64,000 nucleotides of DNA from Paratinospora sagittata (GCA_035771175.1 CM069612.1:32033341-32097340); one strand, 5' to 3'. Shown: positions 36,201-55,525, numbered from the stretch's first letter. Program-made: numbers and translations. The notes: generated from the sequence alone by a model not told the origin.

Positions 36201-37029
36201 CAAAATAAAGAACCATAATGAATAAGATGACACTCAACTTCTGTAGTTGAACAAGAAAAAGCAAGAGAAACCAGATATTCATTTCTTAATCTACAATTCT
36301 AAAGAAAACTTTAGTAGCTTGCAACTATCATTTGGCACAAGAAAATTCAATCGATAAAAACACTACACACGAATGTTAACTAGGAAAAAAGGAGCAGGGC
36401 GAGGCACAGGCGTTGCGCCGCTGACTGAGGTGAAAATGAATACTAGGACTTCATCAATGGTGCTTCGAAGTGAAAGGAAGCTAATAATTCAAGATGATGA
36501 GTACAAATCCGAGATCACAGAGCTCAAGTGGATAATGGAAGAGAAACCAGAAAAGTTACTATCTTTGTTTGCTTGTTAATGTTTATGTGTAGTGTTCTTA
36601 TTGATTGAGTTTTCTTTGAGGACTATAATTGAAAGAGTTACTGATTAGAAAACAAAAACATTTACTGAATTCACTGTATTTCTTTGAGGACTAACATGGG
36701 ATATTAGATTACGGTTCTCCCCATGAGAATGAGGAAGCTTTACTTAATGAGATTGGAACAAGTGTGCCAAGAAAATTCTTCAAACACACATTATGGAAAA
36801 ATGTAAGAGTTAGGACTACTAGAGTTCATAAGCTTTGTCAAATCAAGCAGTAGCTAGAGTGAACTCTTCTCTTTGTTTTATATACCTTACAACAGTTTAA
36901 TTATAGACTTTGGTTTCTTTCTTCGGCTTTTTTGTTGAAGTTCATGTCACATAAGTGTATATGAAACATGTAGAATGACAATACTTTAGTACATATTTTC
37001 CTCTGTTGAATGGCATCCACAACACATGG
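36201..37029. other. Spacer with an isolated 68-codon ORF
   Basis: The + strand frame 36373-36579 (MLTRKKGAGRG...) is charged and coil-like but resembles nothing I know. It has no flanking exons I could define. The rest is AT-rich. Confidence 0.3.
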
Positions 37030-37041
37030 ATGGAGAGCCAA

Positions 37042-37273
37042 TGTTTTTTTTCTCATTTTTTTGAAACCTGGATATCGGGGCTAGCTTGAGCACACCTGAC
37101 TAATCCAGAGGGTGTAAGGCTCCTAGCCCGCAAAGGGGCACCCCTGAAACTCTGAAAAAAATCTCCCTTCGTGCTCATACCATGGAAGGAACACAAGTTG
37201 AAAAAAAAACTCGAACTCGTAACCTCTCGGTTACTTGCCCCTCTACCCAACCACTTGCCAACACCTCTTTGGT
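37042..37273 (-). mobile_element. SINE (Au-like) with 12-bp target duplication
   Basis: Minus strand: starts ACCAAAGAGGTGTTGGC with A box TGGCAAGTGGTTGGG. The B box region is GGTTACGAGTTCGAGTTT. The 3' part has CTGGATTAGTCAGGTGTGCT and GCCCCGATATCCAGG, as in plant Au-type SINEs, and an A-rich tail (37042-37063). ATGGAGAGCCAA occurs at 37030-37041 and 37274-37285. The tRNA-like head, 3' module, tail and exact duplication make this a firm call. Confidence 0.9.
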
Positions 37274-37337
37274 ATGGAGAGCCAAAGTTTGATCTGATAA
37301 TTGAAATCATTCTATAGATAATAACGAACTCCCAAAT

Positions 37338-40300
37338 CCCCTATTCATAAGCTGTTGAAATCGTGTAACTGCATTAATTTCGTCTGTGTCCTCTTCCATT
37401 TTCAATTTTAACGCATTTTTTTAATGTACAACTTTCTTTTGTCTTGTTATATACCACTTTCTTTTGTTTTGCTTTTTTTTTAAATCATTTCTCATACATT
37501 ATTGGGTTCACAAAATTATTTCTGTTGTTGATGTGTCTTTTTACAAAACTTTTTCCTCTCCACTCCATTATTTTGCGCACACACCACTTTCTTTTGTTTT
37601 GTTTTTTATGTCGCGACCCTTTCCCGGGTGACGTTACGACGGGTACAGTACCCCAGATAATGCCACAAACCGACAACACTTTTCCAATGCTAAGGTATTT
37701 AATTCTAAATACCTAAGGCTATTCTAATGCATAAAATCCGTGCTCATGATCATAAATACAATGCACATATATAATATAATGCATATCATCAATAATTCAA
37801 TTTCATATACAGAAGTAAGGTGAGAAATACTGACAACCACAAAATTTTGCCCAAATTCCCTATTCATAAGCTGTTGAAATTGTGTAACTGCATTAATTCC
37901 GTATGTGTCCTCTTCCATTTTCAATTTTAACGCATTTTAATGTACAACTTTCTTTTGTCTTGTTATATACCACTTTCTTTTGTTTTGTTTTTTTAAAATC
38001 ATTTCTCATACATTATTGGGTTCACAAAATTGTTTCTGTTGTTGATGTGTCTTTTTACAAAACTTTTTCCTCTCCACTCCATTATTTCGCACACACCACT
38101 TTCTTTTGTTTTGTTTTTTTATGTCGCGACCCTTTCCCGGGTGACGTTACGACGGGTACAGTACCCCAGATAATGCCACAAACCGACAACACTTTTCCAA
38201 TGCTAAGGTATTTAATTCTAAATTCCTAAGGCTATTCCAATGCATAAAATCCGTGCTCATGATCATAAATACAATCCCCTATTCATAAGCTGTTGAAATC
38301 GTGTAACTGCATTAATTTCGTCTGTGTCCTCTTCCATTTTCAATTTTAACGCATTTTTTTAATGTACAACTTTCTTTTGTCTTGTTATATACCACTTTCT
38401 TTTGTTTTGCTTTTTTTTTAAATCATTTCTCATACATTATTGGGTTCACAAAATTATTTCTGTTGTTGATGTGTCTTTTTACAAAACTTTTTCCTCTCCA
38501 CTCCATTATTTTGCGCACACACCACTTTCTTTTGTTTTGATTTTTATGTCGCGACCCTTTCCCGGGTGACGTTACGACGGGTACAGTACCCAGATAATAC
38601 CACAAACCGACAACACTTTTCCAATGCTAAGGTATTTAATTCTAAATACCTAAGGCTATTCTAATGCATAAAATCCGTGCTCATGATCATAAATACAATG
38701 CACATATATAATATAATGCATATCATCAATAATTCAATTTCATATACAGAAGTAAGGTGAGAAATACTGACAACCACAAAATTTTGCCCAAATTCCCTAT
38801 TCATAAGCTGTTGAAATTGTGTAACTGCATTAATTCCGTATGTGTCCTCTTCCATTTTCAATTTTAACGCATTTTAATGTACAACTTTCTTTTGTCTTGT
38901 TATATACCACTTTCTTTTGTTTTGTTTTTTTTAAATCATTTCTCATACATTATTGGGTTCACAAAATTGTTTCTGTTGTTGATGTGTCTTTTTACAAAAC
39001 TTTTTCCTCTCCACTCCATTATTTCGCACACACCACTTTCTTTTGTTTTGTTTTTTTATGTCGCGACCCTTTCCCGGGTGACGTTACGACGGGTACAGTA
39101 CCCCAGATAATGCCACAAACCGACAACACTTTTCCAATGCTAAGGTATTTAATTCTAAATTCCTAAGGCTATTCCAATGCATAAAATCCGTGCTCATGAT
39201 CATAAATACAATCCCCTATTCATAAGCTGTTGAAATCGTGTAACTGCATTAATTTCGTCTGTGTCCTCTTCCATTTTCAATTTTAACGCATTTTTTTAAT
39301 GTACAACTTTCTTTTGTCTTGTTATATACCACTTTCTTTTGTTTTGCTTTTTTTTTAAATCATTTCTCATACATTATTGGGTTCACAAAATTATTTCTGT
39401 TGTTGATGTGTCTTTTTACAAAACTTTTTCCTCTCCACTCCATTATTTTGCGCACACACCACTTTCTTTTGTTTTGATTTTTATGTCGCGACCCTTTCCC
39501 GGGTGACGTTACGACGGGTACAGTACCCAGATAATACCACAAACCGACAACACTTTTCCAATGCTAAGGTATTTAATTCTAAATACCTAAGGCTATTCTA
39601 ATGCATAAAATCCGTGCTCATGATCATAAATACAATGCACATATATAATATAATGCATATCATCAATAATTCAATTTCATATACAGAAGTAAGGTGAGAA
39701 ATACTGACAACCACAAAATTTTGCCCAAATTCCCTATTCATAAGCTGTTGAAATTGTGTAACTGCATTAATTCCGTATGTGTCCTCTTCCATTTTCAATT
39801 TTAACGCATTTTAATGTACAACTTTCTTTTGTCTTGTTATATACCACTTTCTTTTGTTTTGTTTTTTTTAAATCATTTCTCATACATTATTGGGTTCACA
39901 AAATTGTTTCTGTTGTTGATGTGTCTTTTTACAAAACTTTTTCCTCTCCACTCCATTATTTCGCACACACCACTTTCTTTTGTTTTGTTTTTTTATGTCG
40001 CGACCCTTTCCCGGGTGACGTTACGACGGGTACAGTACCCCAGATAATGCCACAAACCGACAACACTTTTCCAATGCTAAGGTATTTAATTCTAAATTCC
40101 TAAGGCTATTCCAATGCATAAAATCCGTGCTCATGATCATAAATACAATCCCCTATTCATAAGCTGTTGAAATCGTGTAACTGCATTAATTTCGTCTGTG
40201 TCCTCTTCCATTTTCAATTTTAACGCATTTTTTTAATGTACAACTTTCTTTTGTCTTGTTATATACCACTTTCTTTTGTTTTGCTTTTTTTTTAAATCAT

Positions 40301-41085
40301 TTCTCATACATTATTGGGTTCACAAAATTATTTCTGTTGTTGATGTGTCTTTTTACAAAACTTTTTCCTCTCCACTCCATTATTTTGCGCACACACCACT
40401 TTCTTTTGTTTTGATTTTTATGTCGCGACCCTTTCCCGGGTGACGTTACGACGGGTACAGTACCCAGATAATACCACAAACCGACAACACTTTTCCAATG
40501 CTAAGGTATTTAATTCTAAATACCTAAGGCTATTCTAATGCATAAAATCCGTGCTCATGATCATAAATACAATGCACATATATAATATAATGCATATCAT
40601 CAATAATTCAATTTCATATACAGAAGTAAGGTGAGAAATACTGACAACCACAAAATTTTGCCCAAATTCCCTATTCATAAGCTGTTGAAATTGTGTAACT
40701 GCATTAATTCCGTATGTGTCCTCTTCCATTTTCAATTTTAACGCATTTTAATGTACAACTTTCTTTTGTCTTGTTATATACCACTTTCTTTTGTTTTGTT
40801 TTTTTTAAATCATTTCTCATACATTATTGGGTTCACAAAATTGTTTCTGTTGTTGATGTGTCTTTTTACAAAACTTTTTCCTCTCCACTCCATTATTTCG
40901 CACACACCACTTTCTTTTGTTTTGTTTTTTTATGTCGCGACCCTTTCCCGGGTGACGTTACGACGGGTACAGTACCCCAGATAATGCCACAAACCGACAA
41001 CACTTTTCCAATGCTAAGGTATTTAATTCTAAATTCCTAAGGCTATTCCAATGCATAAAATCCGTGCTCATGATCATAAATACAA
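37338..41085. repeat. Higher-order tandem array, 4 units of 937 bp
   Basis: CCCCTATTCATAAGCTGTTG recurs at 37338, 38276, 39213 and 40150, spacing 938, 937, 937. Each unit is a dimer of two related subunits (about 510 and 425 bp). Each subunit joins about 275 bp of pre-insertion flank to the first 170-240 bp of an LTR starting TGTCGCGACCCTTTCCC. The last LTR start (40933) continues into the intact solo LTR. Copies 2-4 look identical by eye; copy 1 differs at a few bases. The repeated short open frames (for example 37903-38229 and its three repeats) are by-products and not genes. Confidence 0.92.
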
Positions 41086-42463
41086 TGCACATATATAATA
41101 TAATGCATATCATTCAATAATTCAATTTCATATATATATACAATGCTACAAATTGAGAAGTAAGGTGAGAAATACTGACAACCACAAAATTTTGCCTAAG
41201 TCCAACAATTCTTCGCCAATTCACCAATACTTCAATTGTGCTCATAAATCCTCATCCAATTCATAATCAACTCACTGCAAATTACGCATTGCACACACAC
41301 AAATGAATTCCAGCAACATGAATTTAATCACTTGATCATTCAATTAATTACGAAGTATCAATAACCCATTTACCTAAGCATTTCAGTTACTAACATGGAA
41401 TTTCTAGAACATAATTATTTAATCAAATTACTTATTTGATCACCAAATTAACACAGAATTTCCGGCCACATAAGTTAATCAATTTAATCACTAAGCAATT
41501 TACCTAAGCATTCTTCAAATGCTCTAACATTTTCAGCACTTAAATTTCAGCTAATTACCCATCAAATTGATCAACATACATTATCAATTCATAGCTTACC
41601 AAAAACTTCTCAATTCATGTAAGTTTCTAGCACAGGTGACTCTCTTATGATCATCATCAAACCCATAATTTCTCAAATTCTACATTCCAAATTCTGTCAA
41701 ACATCATCACCAATGATCCAAGATTAATTTTCAGCCATTAACCACATGGAAATACCTCAAATGAACACTGAAAATGGGTTCCCAAAACCCTTACCCAGCA
41801 AGGTCTGGAACACCATTTCAGCCATGTTAAATTAGTGTTTAAACCATTAATTTACTCACCAATGAACAAGAAATCAGTCTCCCATGGTTTCCTTCAATGA
41901 ACCACTAAAAATCCAACTCAAACCCTCACTTTTCAGCTTCATTTCTAGCCATGGAAATCACTTGCATGTTACATATAATAGACAAGTTGAAAAGAGGAAT
42001 TCATTAATGGAATTTTCAGCTCAAAACCATCATTCCTTACATGGTATTTTGGCCTTCAAGCACCAATTCTTTCCTTCTATTTCTTTTCTCTTCTCTGTTT
42101 TTTCTTTACAACTTGCAAGCTCAATTTGTTTTAATCCAGCAAGTTTAAACATCTAAATCAGTTTGCCAGCAAATTTAATTGCTCAATGCGTGCCAAAACC
42201 ATTGCAAAGTGGTTGTAAATGGGTAAGACACCTAGTTCATATCATGCACAACCGCCCAAATTTTATTTTATTTTTTATTTTTTTTAAATACTTAGACGCA
42301 CGATTCTTGCACCCACCTAGGGTACTAATAGCCTTAAAATATATTTAAATATACTTCGTATACACACAAATATAAGTATTATACACATTTAATACATACA
42401 CAAGACCTAGAGTTGGACATTCTACGTTATCATGGCGTTATATGCTAAAAGTGGGTCGTTATA
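40933..42463. mobile_element. Solo LTR (family C), duplication TTTTA
   Basis: A 1531-bp unit starts TGTCGCGACCC and ends GGGTCGTTATA, whose final ATA is probably a mutated ACA. TTTTA lies on both sides (40928-40932 and 42464-42468). The ends are inverted complements of the TGTAACGACCC type, so the element may really run on the minus strand, like families A and B. No coding sequence is present; the frame 41884-42156 is not a recognisable gene. Confidence 0.75.
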
Positions 42464-43400
42464 TTTTAAAATCTTTTCTCATTCATTATTGGATGAACAA
42501 AATTGCTTATGTTGTTAGTGTGTCTTTTTATAACACATTTTCCTTTCCCCTCCATTATTACGCACACATTGCCGCTTTTTATCGATCATGCATTCTCCTA
42601 TTCATAAGCTGTTTAGATTGTTAACCTCTTAAAATCCCCCCATGTCCTCCCCATTAACGCTACCACTTTCTTTTCTCTATTATTGCCTAATCTTTTTGGA
42701 TTCTCTACAATGGAACTCTTCGGGCCGAAGATGAGAAATGGGAGTAGCAGAGGGGCGAGACAAGAAAATGTTCTGCTTCGATGAAGCGTTTGGTTTCTTT
42801 CGGTGGGTACAATCCAATCACCAAATTTGTAACTTAATTTGATTCTATATGAGTTTTTTTTTTGGAGTTTTTACATATATCTTTGTCGTGATTCAATGGA
42901 AACAAAGATCACAACCCCGGTAACCGAACTACCTTTAAATACCATGAACTACCTTAAAATATCATGATCTACACCTGTTCTTAGCATCAGTTCGGCAAAT
43001 CTAAGCTTAATGGTTTTACGGTGGTGACACTGTGATGTTCAAGCCTCCATGTCATCTTTATTGGAGGAGGGAGGAAGATTTGTTTTGTCTTCGTGTTCTT
43101 CGCGACCTGAGGATTCGGAGAATTCAAGGGTTGGAAGAAGAAAAATTGAGGATTGGGATGATGGAATGGCTAATTAGCAATATTTTGTTTGTTTTAGCCT
43201 TGCTTTGTTTCAAGAATTGGGTGGTTTGATTCATGGTAACTGAGTTTTTTAATTTTAAAAAACTATTCGTGTCCTCCTCTCCTCTCCTGCTTCTTTCTCA
43301 TTAATCATCATTTCATTTTTAATATATAATAACGTACTCCTAAATCCCTTATTCATATGCTGCTCACATCGTTTTACTATATAAATTTCCTTTATGTCAT
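42464..43400. repeat. Diverged copies of the array's flank sequence
   Basis: 42464-42560 matches the flank part of the array unit (TTTTAAAATC.TTTCTCAT.CATTATTGG...), and 42597-42690 matches its CTATTCATAAGCTGTT start, both with many changes. Another weak match is at 43330-43400 (ACTCCTAAATCCCTTATTCAT). So the flank was already locally duplicated before the recent amplification. Confidence 0.65.
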
Positions 43401-43535
43401 GTATAAGCTTTTTTCTTTAATACATTACCTCTCTAACATGGTCCGACTTTTAATTTTTTAATTCACTATCTTTTTTATTTTTTAGTTTTTAATTGAACCC
43501 ACCATTGTATATTGTCCTTTACTAATTATTAGTAA

Positions 43536-43705
43536 TACCTTTTTTTTTTTGTTGCTCGGATTTCAGCGCCTAGGTGGTATCCTCTTTTTGCTTCACGGTG
43601 AAACTAATCCATCTGGACTCGAGGTTACTGTCAAACACCTAACCGGAACCTCTCCCAAAATATTTTAAAGTTATACTGGACCTGTCATAAATAAAAATAT
43701 ATATA
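43536..43705 (-). mobile_element. SINE-like fragment
   Basis: On the minus strand it carries CCAGATGGATTAGTTTCACC and ends in a poly-A run (complement of 43540-43552). That is the same 3' module order as the SINE at 28301-28515. The 5' promoter boxes and target duplication are not clear. Confidence 0.45.
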
Positions 43706-45180
43706 TTTTTAAAATATTTTGTCATAAATTAAAAAATTTAATATTTTTAAAAAAATTGGTTGGTATGTCTATTATTGTTAGCTATGTCTTTCTATTACTG
43801 TTAACAATTTAAGTTGGTCCATTATCACTTTTAAAAATAGTATAATAATATTTTGATTATTTTTTAAATATTTCTTCAAAGTGACCAAATTGACATTAAT
43901 TATTATATTTAAATTCATGTTTTTTTCTTTAAAAAAATAATGAATTTAAGTTAGAAGTGAATAGGAGAGAGACTAATTTATTTTTGTTTTAAAGATGGGT
44001 GTTACTTTTTATTTGTTGTCCACCCGATAACCCACCGGATCGCACATTATAAGAAAATAATAATAAGATTTGTTTCTTTCACTTTTATTCATCAAATAAT
44101 TAATAAAAAAATGCCTTGCATCATTAATGCCAATTCGATATTAAAATGATTAGCAACTGGATTTATTCATAACTATATTGAATTATTACTACTTTAATAT
44201 AATACAAAACCTCTAAAAAAAAAAAAAATTACAAAACCTATATAAAGTCTTTGTAAAAATAGTCTCCCCGCCCATAGGCTGCAAGCTAGTAAATGTAGTT
44301 AATGTACTTGTGAATGAATTAGTTGCCAGATTCCCATAGGATGGAGCTGCTTTCATTATCTTTTGCATTAATAGTCTTTCACAAGGGTCTTGTTATCCTT
44401 ATCCAATTGATTAAGATCTCATTCCTTTATTTCCTTCAAATGTATTTGTTTTAGCTTAAGCCCTTGATAACTTAGGAGTTGATCATTGTGTCGTACTACT
44501 TTTTGTTAATATGTCTATATTTATTTGATATATTTAGTTGGACATTTATTTATCAACTATAATTTTTAAATTAAGCAATTTCAAAAAATGCTATCAGAGT
44601 CATGTTTTAAGTGTGTCACCGGTGGTAGAGTAAGTAGGGAAAATATAGGTAAAGATTGAGATTCAGGTCCTTTAATAATGAATATATATATATATATATA
44701 TATATATAGCTGAGTCTTACATATTAATTATAGCTTTTTTCATAAATTCTCCAACTATATATGTTGTTAATGTTGATGATAGTTTGATATATATTATTGC
44801 ACTCTTATTTGACAATTATAATTTTTTGGGTTGAGTAATTTTTAATATAGTATTCGAGCTTTGATTTTTAATATAGTCTTGAGTTCAAGTTTTGTTATTA
44901 ACATTTGCATATTTTCAATTTGCAAGATTAATATTTTTCTTTTGGCTCTTTATGTATAAGATGAGGCTGCAAGTGAAGGAGAATATTGATGATAGCTAAT
45001 ATGTATTGTTGGACACTTATCTAACAACTATATATATAAGTTTATTATTAGATTAAGTGATTTTTAATAATTAATATATATTTAATTACTTACCCTTCAA
45101 TCACGGGAAGGAGATGGAAAAAGTTGCGTTAGGCAAGTCTCATTTACTTTTTCTTTTGACGGGAAACAAGTATAAGTATA
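43706..45180. other. AT-rich spacer with (AT)n run
   Basis: An (AT)n run of about 26 bases is at 44684-44709. No gene is identified. Confidence 0.5.
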
Positions 45181-45322
45181 TTGATAAAGTGTAAATGAAA
45201 ATGTACAACGTCACTACAAAATCATCTGTAAATCGATGAACAAGGAAACACACTCCTTGAACTTACCCCCCAAACAAACAACATACAACAACGTAAACTG
45301 ATCAACAGAAACAACTCTCACC

Positions 45323-45740
45323 CTATAACCAAAGAAACATCAGCTTCTTGATGTTATACCCCATAGGCCAGCCCATACAAGAAACATGAAGACCAATCTC
45401 TATACCACTCTCTACATGAGAATCCACCTGCATATTTTGATGAGGCAGCCCATGTAGCTGCCAACAGCAAAATCCCTTCCCACAATTCTTCAACGTCTCT
45501 AGACTCATTTTGAAAGAGTCTACTATTTCTTTCAAGCCAAACTCCCCACAAGGTTGCACATGAAAAGATTCTCCCAATTTCAACACGTCTCCGGCTATGA
45601 CATGAAACATGTGAAAGAGAAAAGCATTCTTTACTTGAAGGACTCGTGTAAAGTCTCAACTACACCTAAGTTGCCATTTCTCCCATATTCTTCTAACTAT
45701 ATCACAAGCCACAAAATAAGTGTTCAGTAAGTCTCATTTC
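45323..45740 (-). pseudogene. LINE reverse-transcriptase 3' end remnant (zf-RVT region)
   Basis: In frame on the minus strand, FSCATLWGVWLERNSRLFQN (about 45571-45512) and the following EELWEGILLLAATWAASSK match the zf-RVT region at the end of plant L1-type LINE ORF2 proteins (usually ..WGVWLERNNRIF..). Upstream near 45725-45670, TEHLF.CGL and IVRRIWEKW fragments of the same domain appear in shifted frames. The copy is a 5'-truncated, frameshifted fragment of about 400 bp. Confidence 0.75.
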
Positions 45741-46000
45741 CCACTTGCCCTAAACACTGACATGACTATCTATTTGGTGGCCCGTCTATCTTCTCTAGTC
45801 AAGTTTGGGTGCTTTAAATTTTCTTTTCCCTTTCTCTAGTATTGTTAGAGAGCTCTGTCATATTTAATTTCCCACCTCGTCTTTGATTGGCAATTTATAG
45901 CGTGGAATTTGGTATGCACGTGTTTGACAAAATTCTAGACATGTTTATGCTCTCAACTTAAGGTAATTCAACCAAGTCTTTTTTAAAACTAAATGAATCC

Positions 46001-46225
46001 AATTTTGACAAATTCACTACCCATTTTCTCTCCTTTTCCATTCATCAAATATATATCTATTACAAAATACAAAATCTAAAAATCAGGAAACATGTTATCA
46101 GAAAACATGTTCCGTAAAAACATATGTCCAACAATAAACATATCGTAATAGATTTTGTATTTTGTAATAGATATATATTTGATGAATGAAAAAGGAGAGA
46201 AAATGGATAGTGAATTTGTCAAATT
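46001..46225. mobile_element. Foldback element / MITE with 75-bp arms
   Basis: The left arm (46003-46078) and right arm (46149-46224) are inverted copies over about 75 bp with only a few mismatches, around a 70-bp centre. Terminal sequence is TTTGACAAATTCACTA. No coding capacity exists. A target duplication was not identified with certainty, so the superfamily is open. Confidence 0.8.
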
Positions 46226-48740
46226 CCTTTCACTAAGTTGATAAATATTTATAGTTTATTAGGCTTTAGCTTGAGTTATCATCTTTCGTTAGGAAACAGC
46301 TAAAGACACTCTGTTGCAAAACAAAAGATAAAAGACATAACATTTTTACGTGGTTGAAGAAATCTTTACGTCTACATAATGCACCAATGCTCTTTCTACC
46401 ATCAAATTATTGTTTAGTGGAAGCTTGACCCTAATGATCACTCAGTCTAGTACCATAATTCTGCAATAGTGCTTCTTGTTCAAATTGAAGGATCAATTAT
46501 GAATGAGAAAAGAAGATCATCAAGATCCAATTATTCTTAGTTGCAGTACATATTGTAAAGTTGATGCTCTCAAGAAAATGACAAATAGGTGATGCCTAAA
46601 AAGTAGTAAATACTGTTGCCTTTAACAAGTCAAAACGAATTTGGAATATAAAGCTAGCTAGTGGCTATTATTATCAACCTTGTCTTTATCCTTTTGTGAC
46701 TTGAAGTGGATATCCACTTAACAAACGGTTGAAGAATAGTGCATGGCTTGCTGATCACGTAAATACTGTTCAGTGCCAAAACGACTCAAAATACATTCTT
46801 AAAATATATATCTTAACTGATATAACAATAAATCACATCACTATATTATAAGAGAAAAAAAAGTCATTAAGGCATTAATTCAATAGTTCGAGTGACTGGT
46901 CTATTACATGAGAATAGAGATTCGAGACGAGATTTTAGAGTGACGGATATCAGATTTCTTTGAATTCTCTTATTAGCGCAGAGTGACTACATGGACTGAT
47001 TGTGGGCTAACTTTGAAGGGTCATCAGGTTGAGCCTTGTTAGCGTGGGTATTAGTCGAGTCTGACGTGACTCAAATTTCTTAGGGTGGATATCGAATTAT
47101 ATTTGTTTTTTCAATAGTAAAAACATTTATCTTCTAATAAAATATCATGTAGTTTTAGTTCTAGAAAGCATTTGCTTGATTCTCTCCTTTATTAATGCAC
47201 TTTTATACTAAGAACATCTCTTGCGAAAAAAAAAAGAAAAGAAAAAGAAAAAACCCTCAATAAGCAAGTATTATGTGGGTCAAAAAAAATTATTGAAATC
47301 TAGGTTTACAACCTACAAAACAAAAAATCGACAAAATATTTTATTGTTTTAAGAAAACGAAAATTTTCTCAATAAATCTAAAAAAAATGCATTAAAATTT
47401 GATGATCCAAATACTCATTTATTTTCTCTTAAAAGAGTTTCTTATCCATCATAGACCAAATAAAGCCTGAACTAATACAACTTCATGGTAGGTGGCTGGA
47501 TTGTCAAGATGGTCCCCATTACCGGTAAAGTAGATCCCAATATACAAAAAAGTGGCAGTATATAACTTTATTTATTTTTAAAATAATACATAACTTTATT
47601 TATCTTGTGGAATTTAATATGGAGTGCCCCGCTCTTGTACTTTCTTCTAATACGTTAAGAACTGGATTTTACAACTTTTCAATCATGAGTCCTAGTTTTA
47701 GGACAGGGAATCCATCAAAGATAATACCTAATTTAACATTTTTTTTCCTTCTTTTATTTGTTTTTTTTCCTTTCTCCTTTTAGTATTTACTGTTTATTAA
47801 AGTAAAGTTATCCAAATGACTCTGTGTGGTATTTCTCGAGTGCCAGTGAGCTATTTGTAAAAAATAAGTTAATGTGTTTAGCCCCACATTGAAGAGGTGT
47901 TGAATCTATTGTTGATACGGTATACTCTTTTAAAAATCAGGCTAGCTTTTTTGGTGACAGTCGTTATGTATTTAGTGTCTCTTTATCTGTTAATGAACTA
48001 TTTATTAAAAAAATAAAAAATAAAAAATAAAAAATCTTAAAAGGCACCCTCATATGAAATTTGAAAAATTTAAAATAAAATTGGACCCATCTTTGTAGGT
48101 AAATGACCAATATATTATCAAAAAAAAAAAAAATTAAGTGAAAAAAAAGGAGAAAACTATTCATCTTAAAAATTTGATAAAAATTCACTAGACTTGGTCC
48201 AGGGATTAGGGGCCAAGCACCCTTAATCCGTAGGTAGAGAGTTCTGGTGAGTTTAGGCCATCTACTCTAATATATTAGCCGTCGCTATCCAAAGACACTA
48301 GTAAGAGAATTCCCATAGCCGCGGTCACCCTCATTTGCCATCCTCGAGGGATAGCTTCTGTACAAAGTCGTTCTCAAAAAGCTAGAAATCTAACACGATT
48401 CCCGTTAGAGATTCCAATTAAGTACGCGGTTGATTCTGGTTAAAAAAACGTCAAAAAGGCAACAACAGCGGCATCAATCCTACTCTGTAATTTGCAATAG
48501 CCAACGTGAGCTCATATTGAATTTAACACTTATGTCTTGGACTTCTCTCCTCCACGCGTTTCCTGGAAAAATATTTATTATAACCTCTTTTTGTTTGTTT
48601 GTGATCTTTGAACCATCCTTGAAGGCTTAAATTGCTGCGTCCATCGTCAAAACACATCTTGGGCACCACGTTAACCTACGCCCAAGGAAGGCCGCCATTG
48701 ACTAGCTTAGTCTCCGTGCTCTGTATGTCATTTCTTTTTC
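46226..48740. other. AT-rich spacer upstream of ABCC gene
   Basis: No gene is seen in these 2.5 kb. Simple A-rich runs occur at 47226-47255, 48006-48035 (AAAAAT units) and 48119-48133. Confidence 0.45.
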
Positions 48741-48742
48741 TT

Positions 48743-48750
48743 CTATAAAA
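48743..48750 (+). promoter_or_regulatory. TATA box of ABCC gene
   Basis: TTCTATAAAAACTAACG lies about 95 bases before the start codon at 48841, giving an expected leader of roughly 65 bases. Confidence 0.6.
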
Positions 48751-48840
48751 ACTAACGAAATCTGTACTATTTTTGTGAGTTTTAATCAAATCAAACATAC
48801 TACATACCCATTTGGTTAAAACGCGCAGAAACCTTCGGAA

Positions 48841-55243
<6,403 letters not shown>

Positions 55244-55292
55244 AAGTTGGGCATTGCTTAGTTCACACCGTTCTGCTGAGTTACCACTCGGT

Positions 55293-55525
55293 AATGACAA
55301 TATCATCTGCTACCAACTGCAACAGATGCTTGCAACTTGGTTTGCTGGAAGTAGTACATTGTTAATTCTGGTGGCTATTTCTAATCACTTAAAAGTATGT
55401 GGAGGTTATAGCTAACCTACCAAATGTTGTTATTTCCTTTGTTTGTATCTTGGATGTTGAATCATTTTTGGCTGAGTAATTCAAATGTTGATTGTCAGGC
55501 AAGTATTACTTTTAAGTTAATGTAA
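55293..55525 (+). repeat. ABCC 3' flank, first copy
   Basis: Starting with ATATCATCTGCTACCAACTGCAA (near 55299), this stretch just after the ABCC stop is repeated in diverged form at 55765-55975. Shared landmarks in order: GGAA.TAGTACATTGTTAAT, TCTAATCACT, TTGAATCATTTTTG, TTTTAAGTTAAT. It is probably the gene's 3' untranslated region. Confidence 0.75.

Noticed and set aside
36373..36579. 68-codon + strand ORF as a real gene
   Set aside because: No recognisable domain, no exon neighbours and weak start context; kept only as a note in the spacer entry.
37903..41040. 108-codon frames repeated four times in the tandem array
   Set aside because: They are by-products of a non-coding array unit made of LTR edge and AT-rich flank; no domain or start context supports a gene.
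46860..47110. SINE-like stretch with ATAGAGATTCGAGACGAG
   Set aside because: It shows a B-box-like string but no A box in register, no A-tail and no target duplication.
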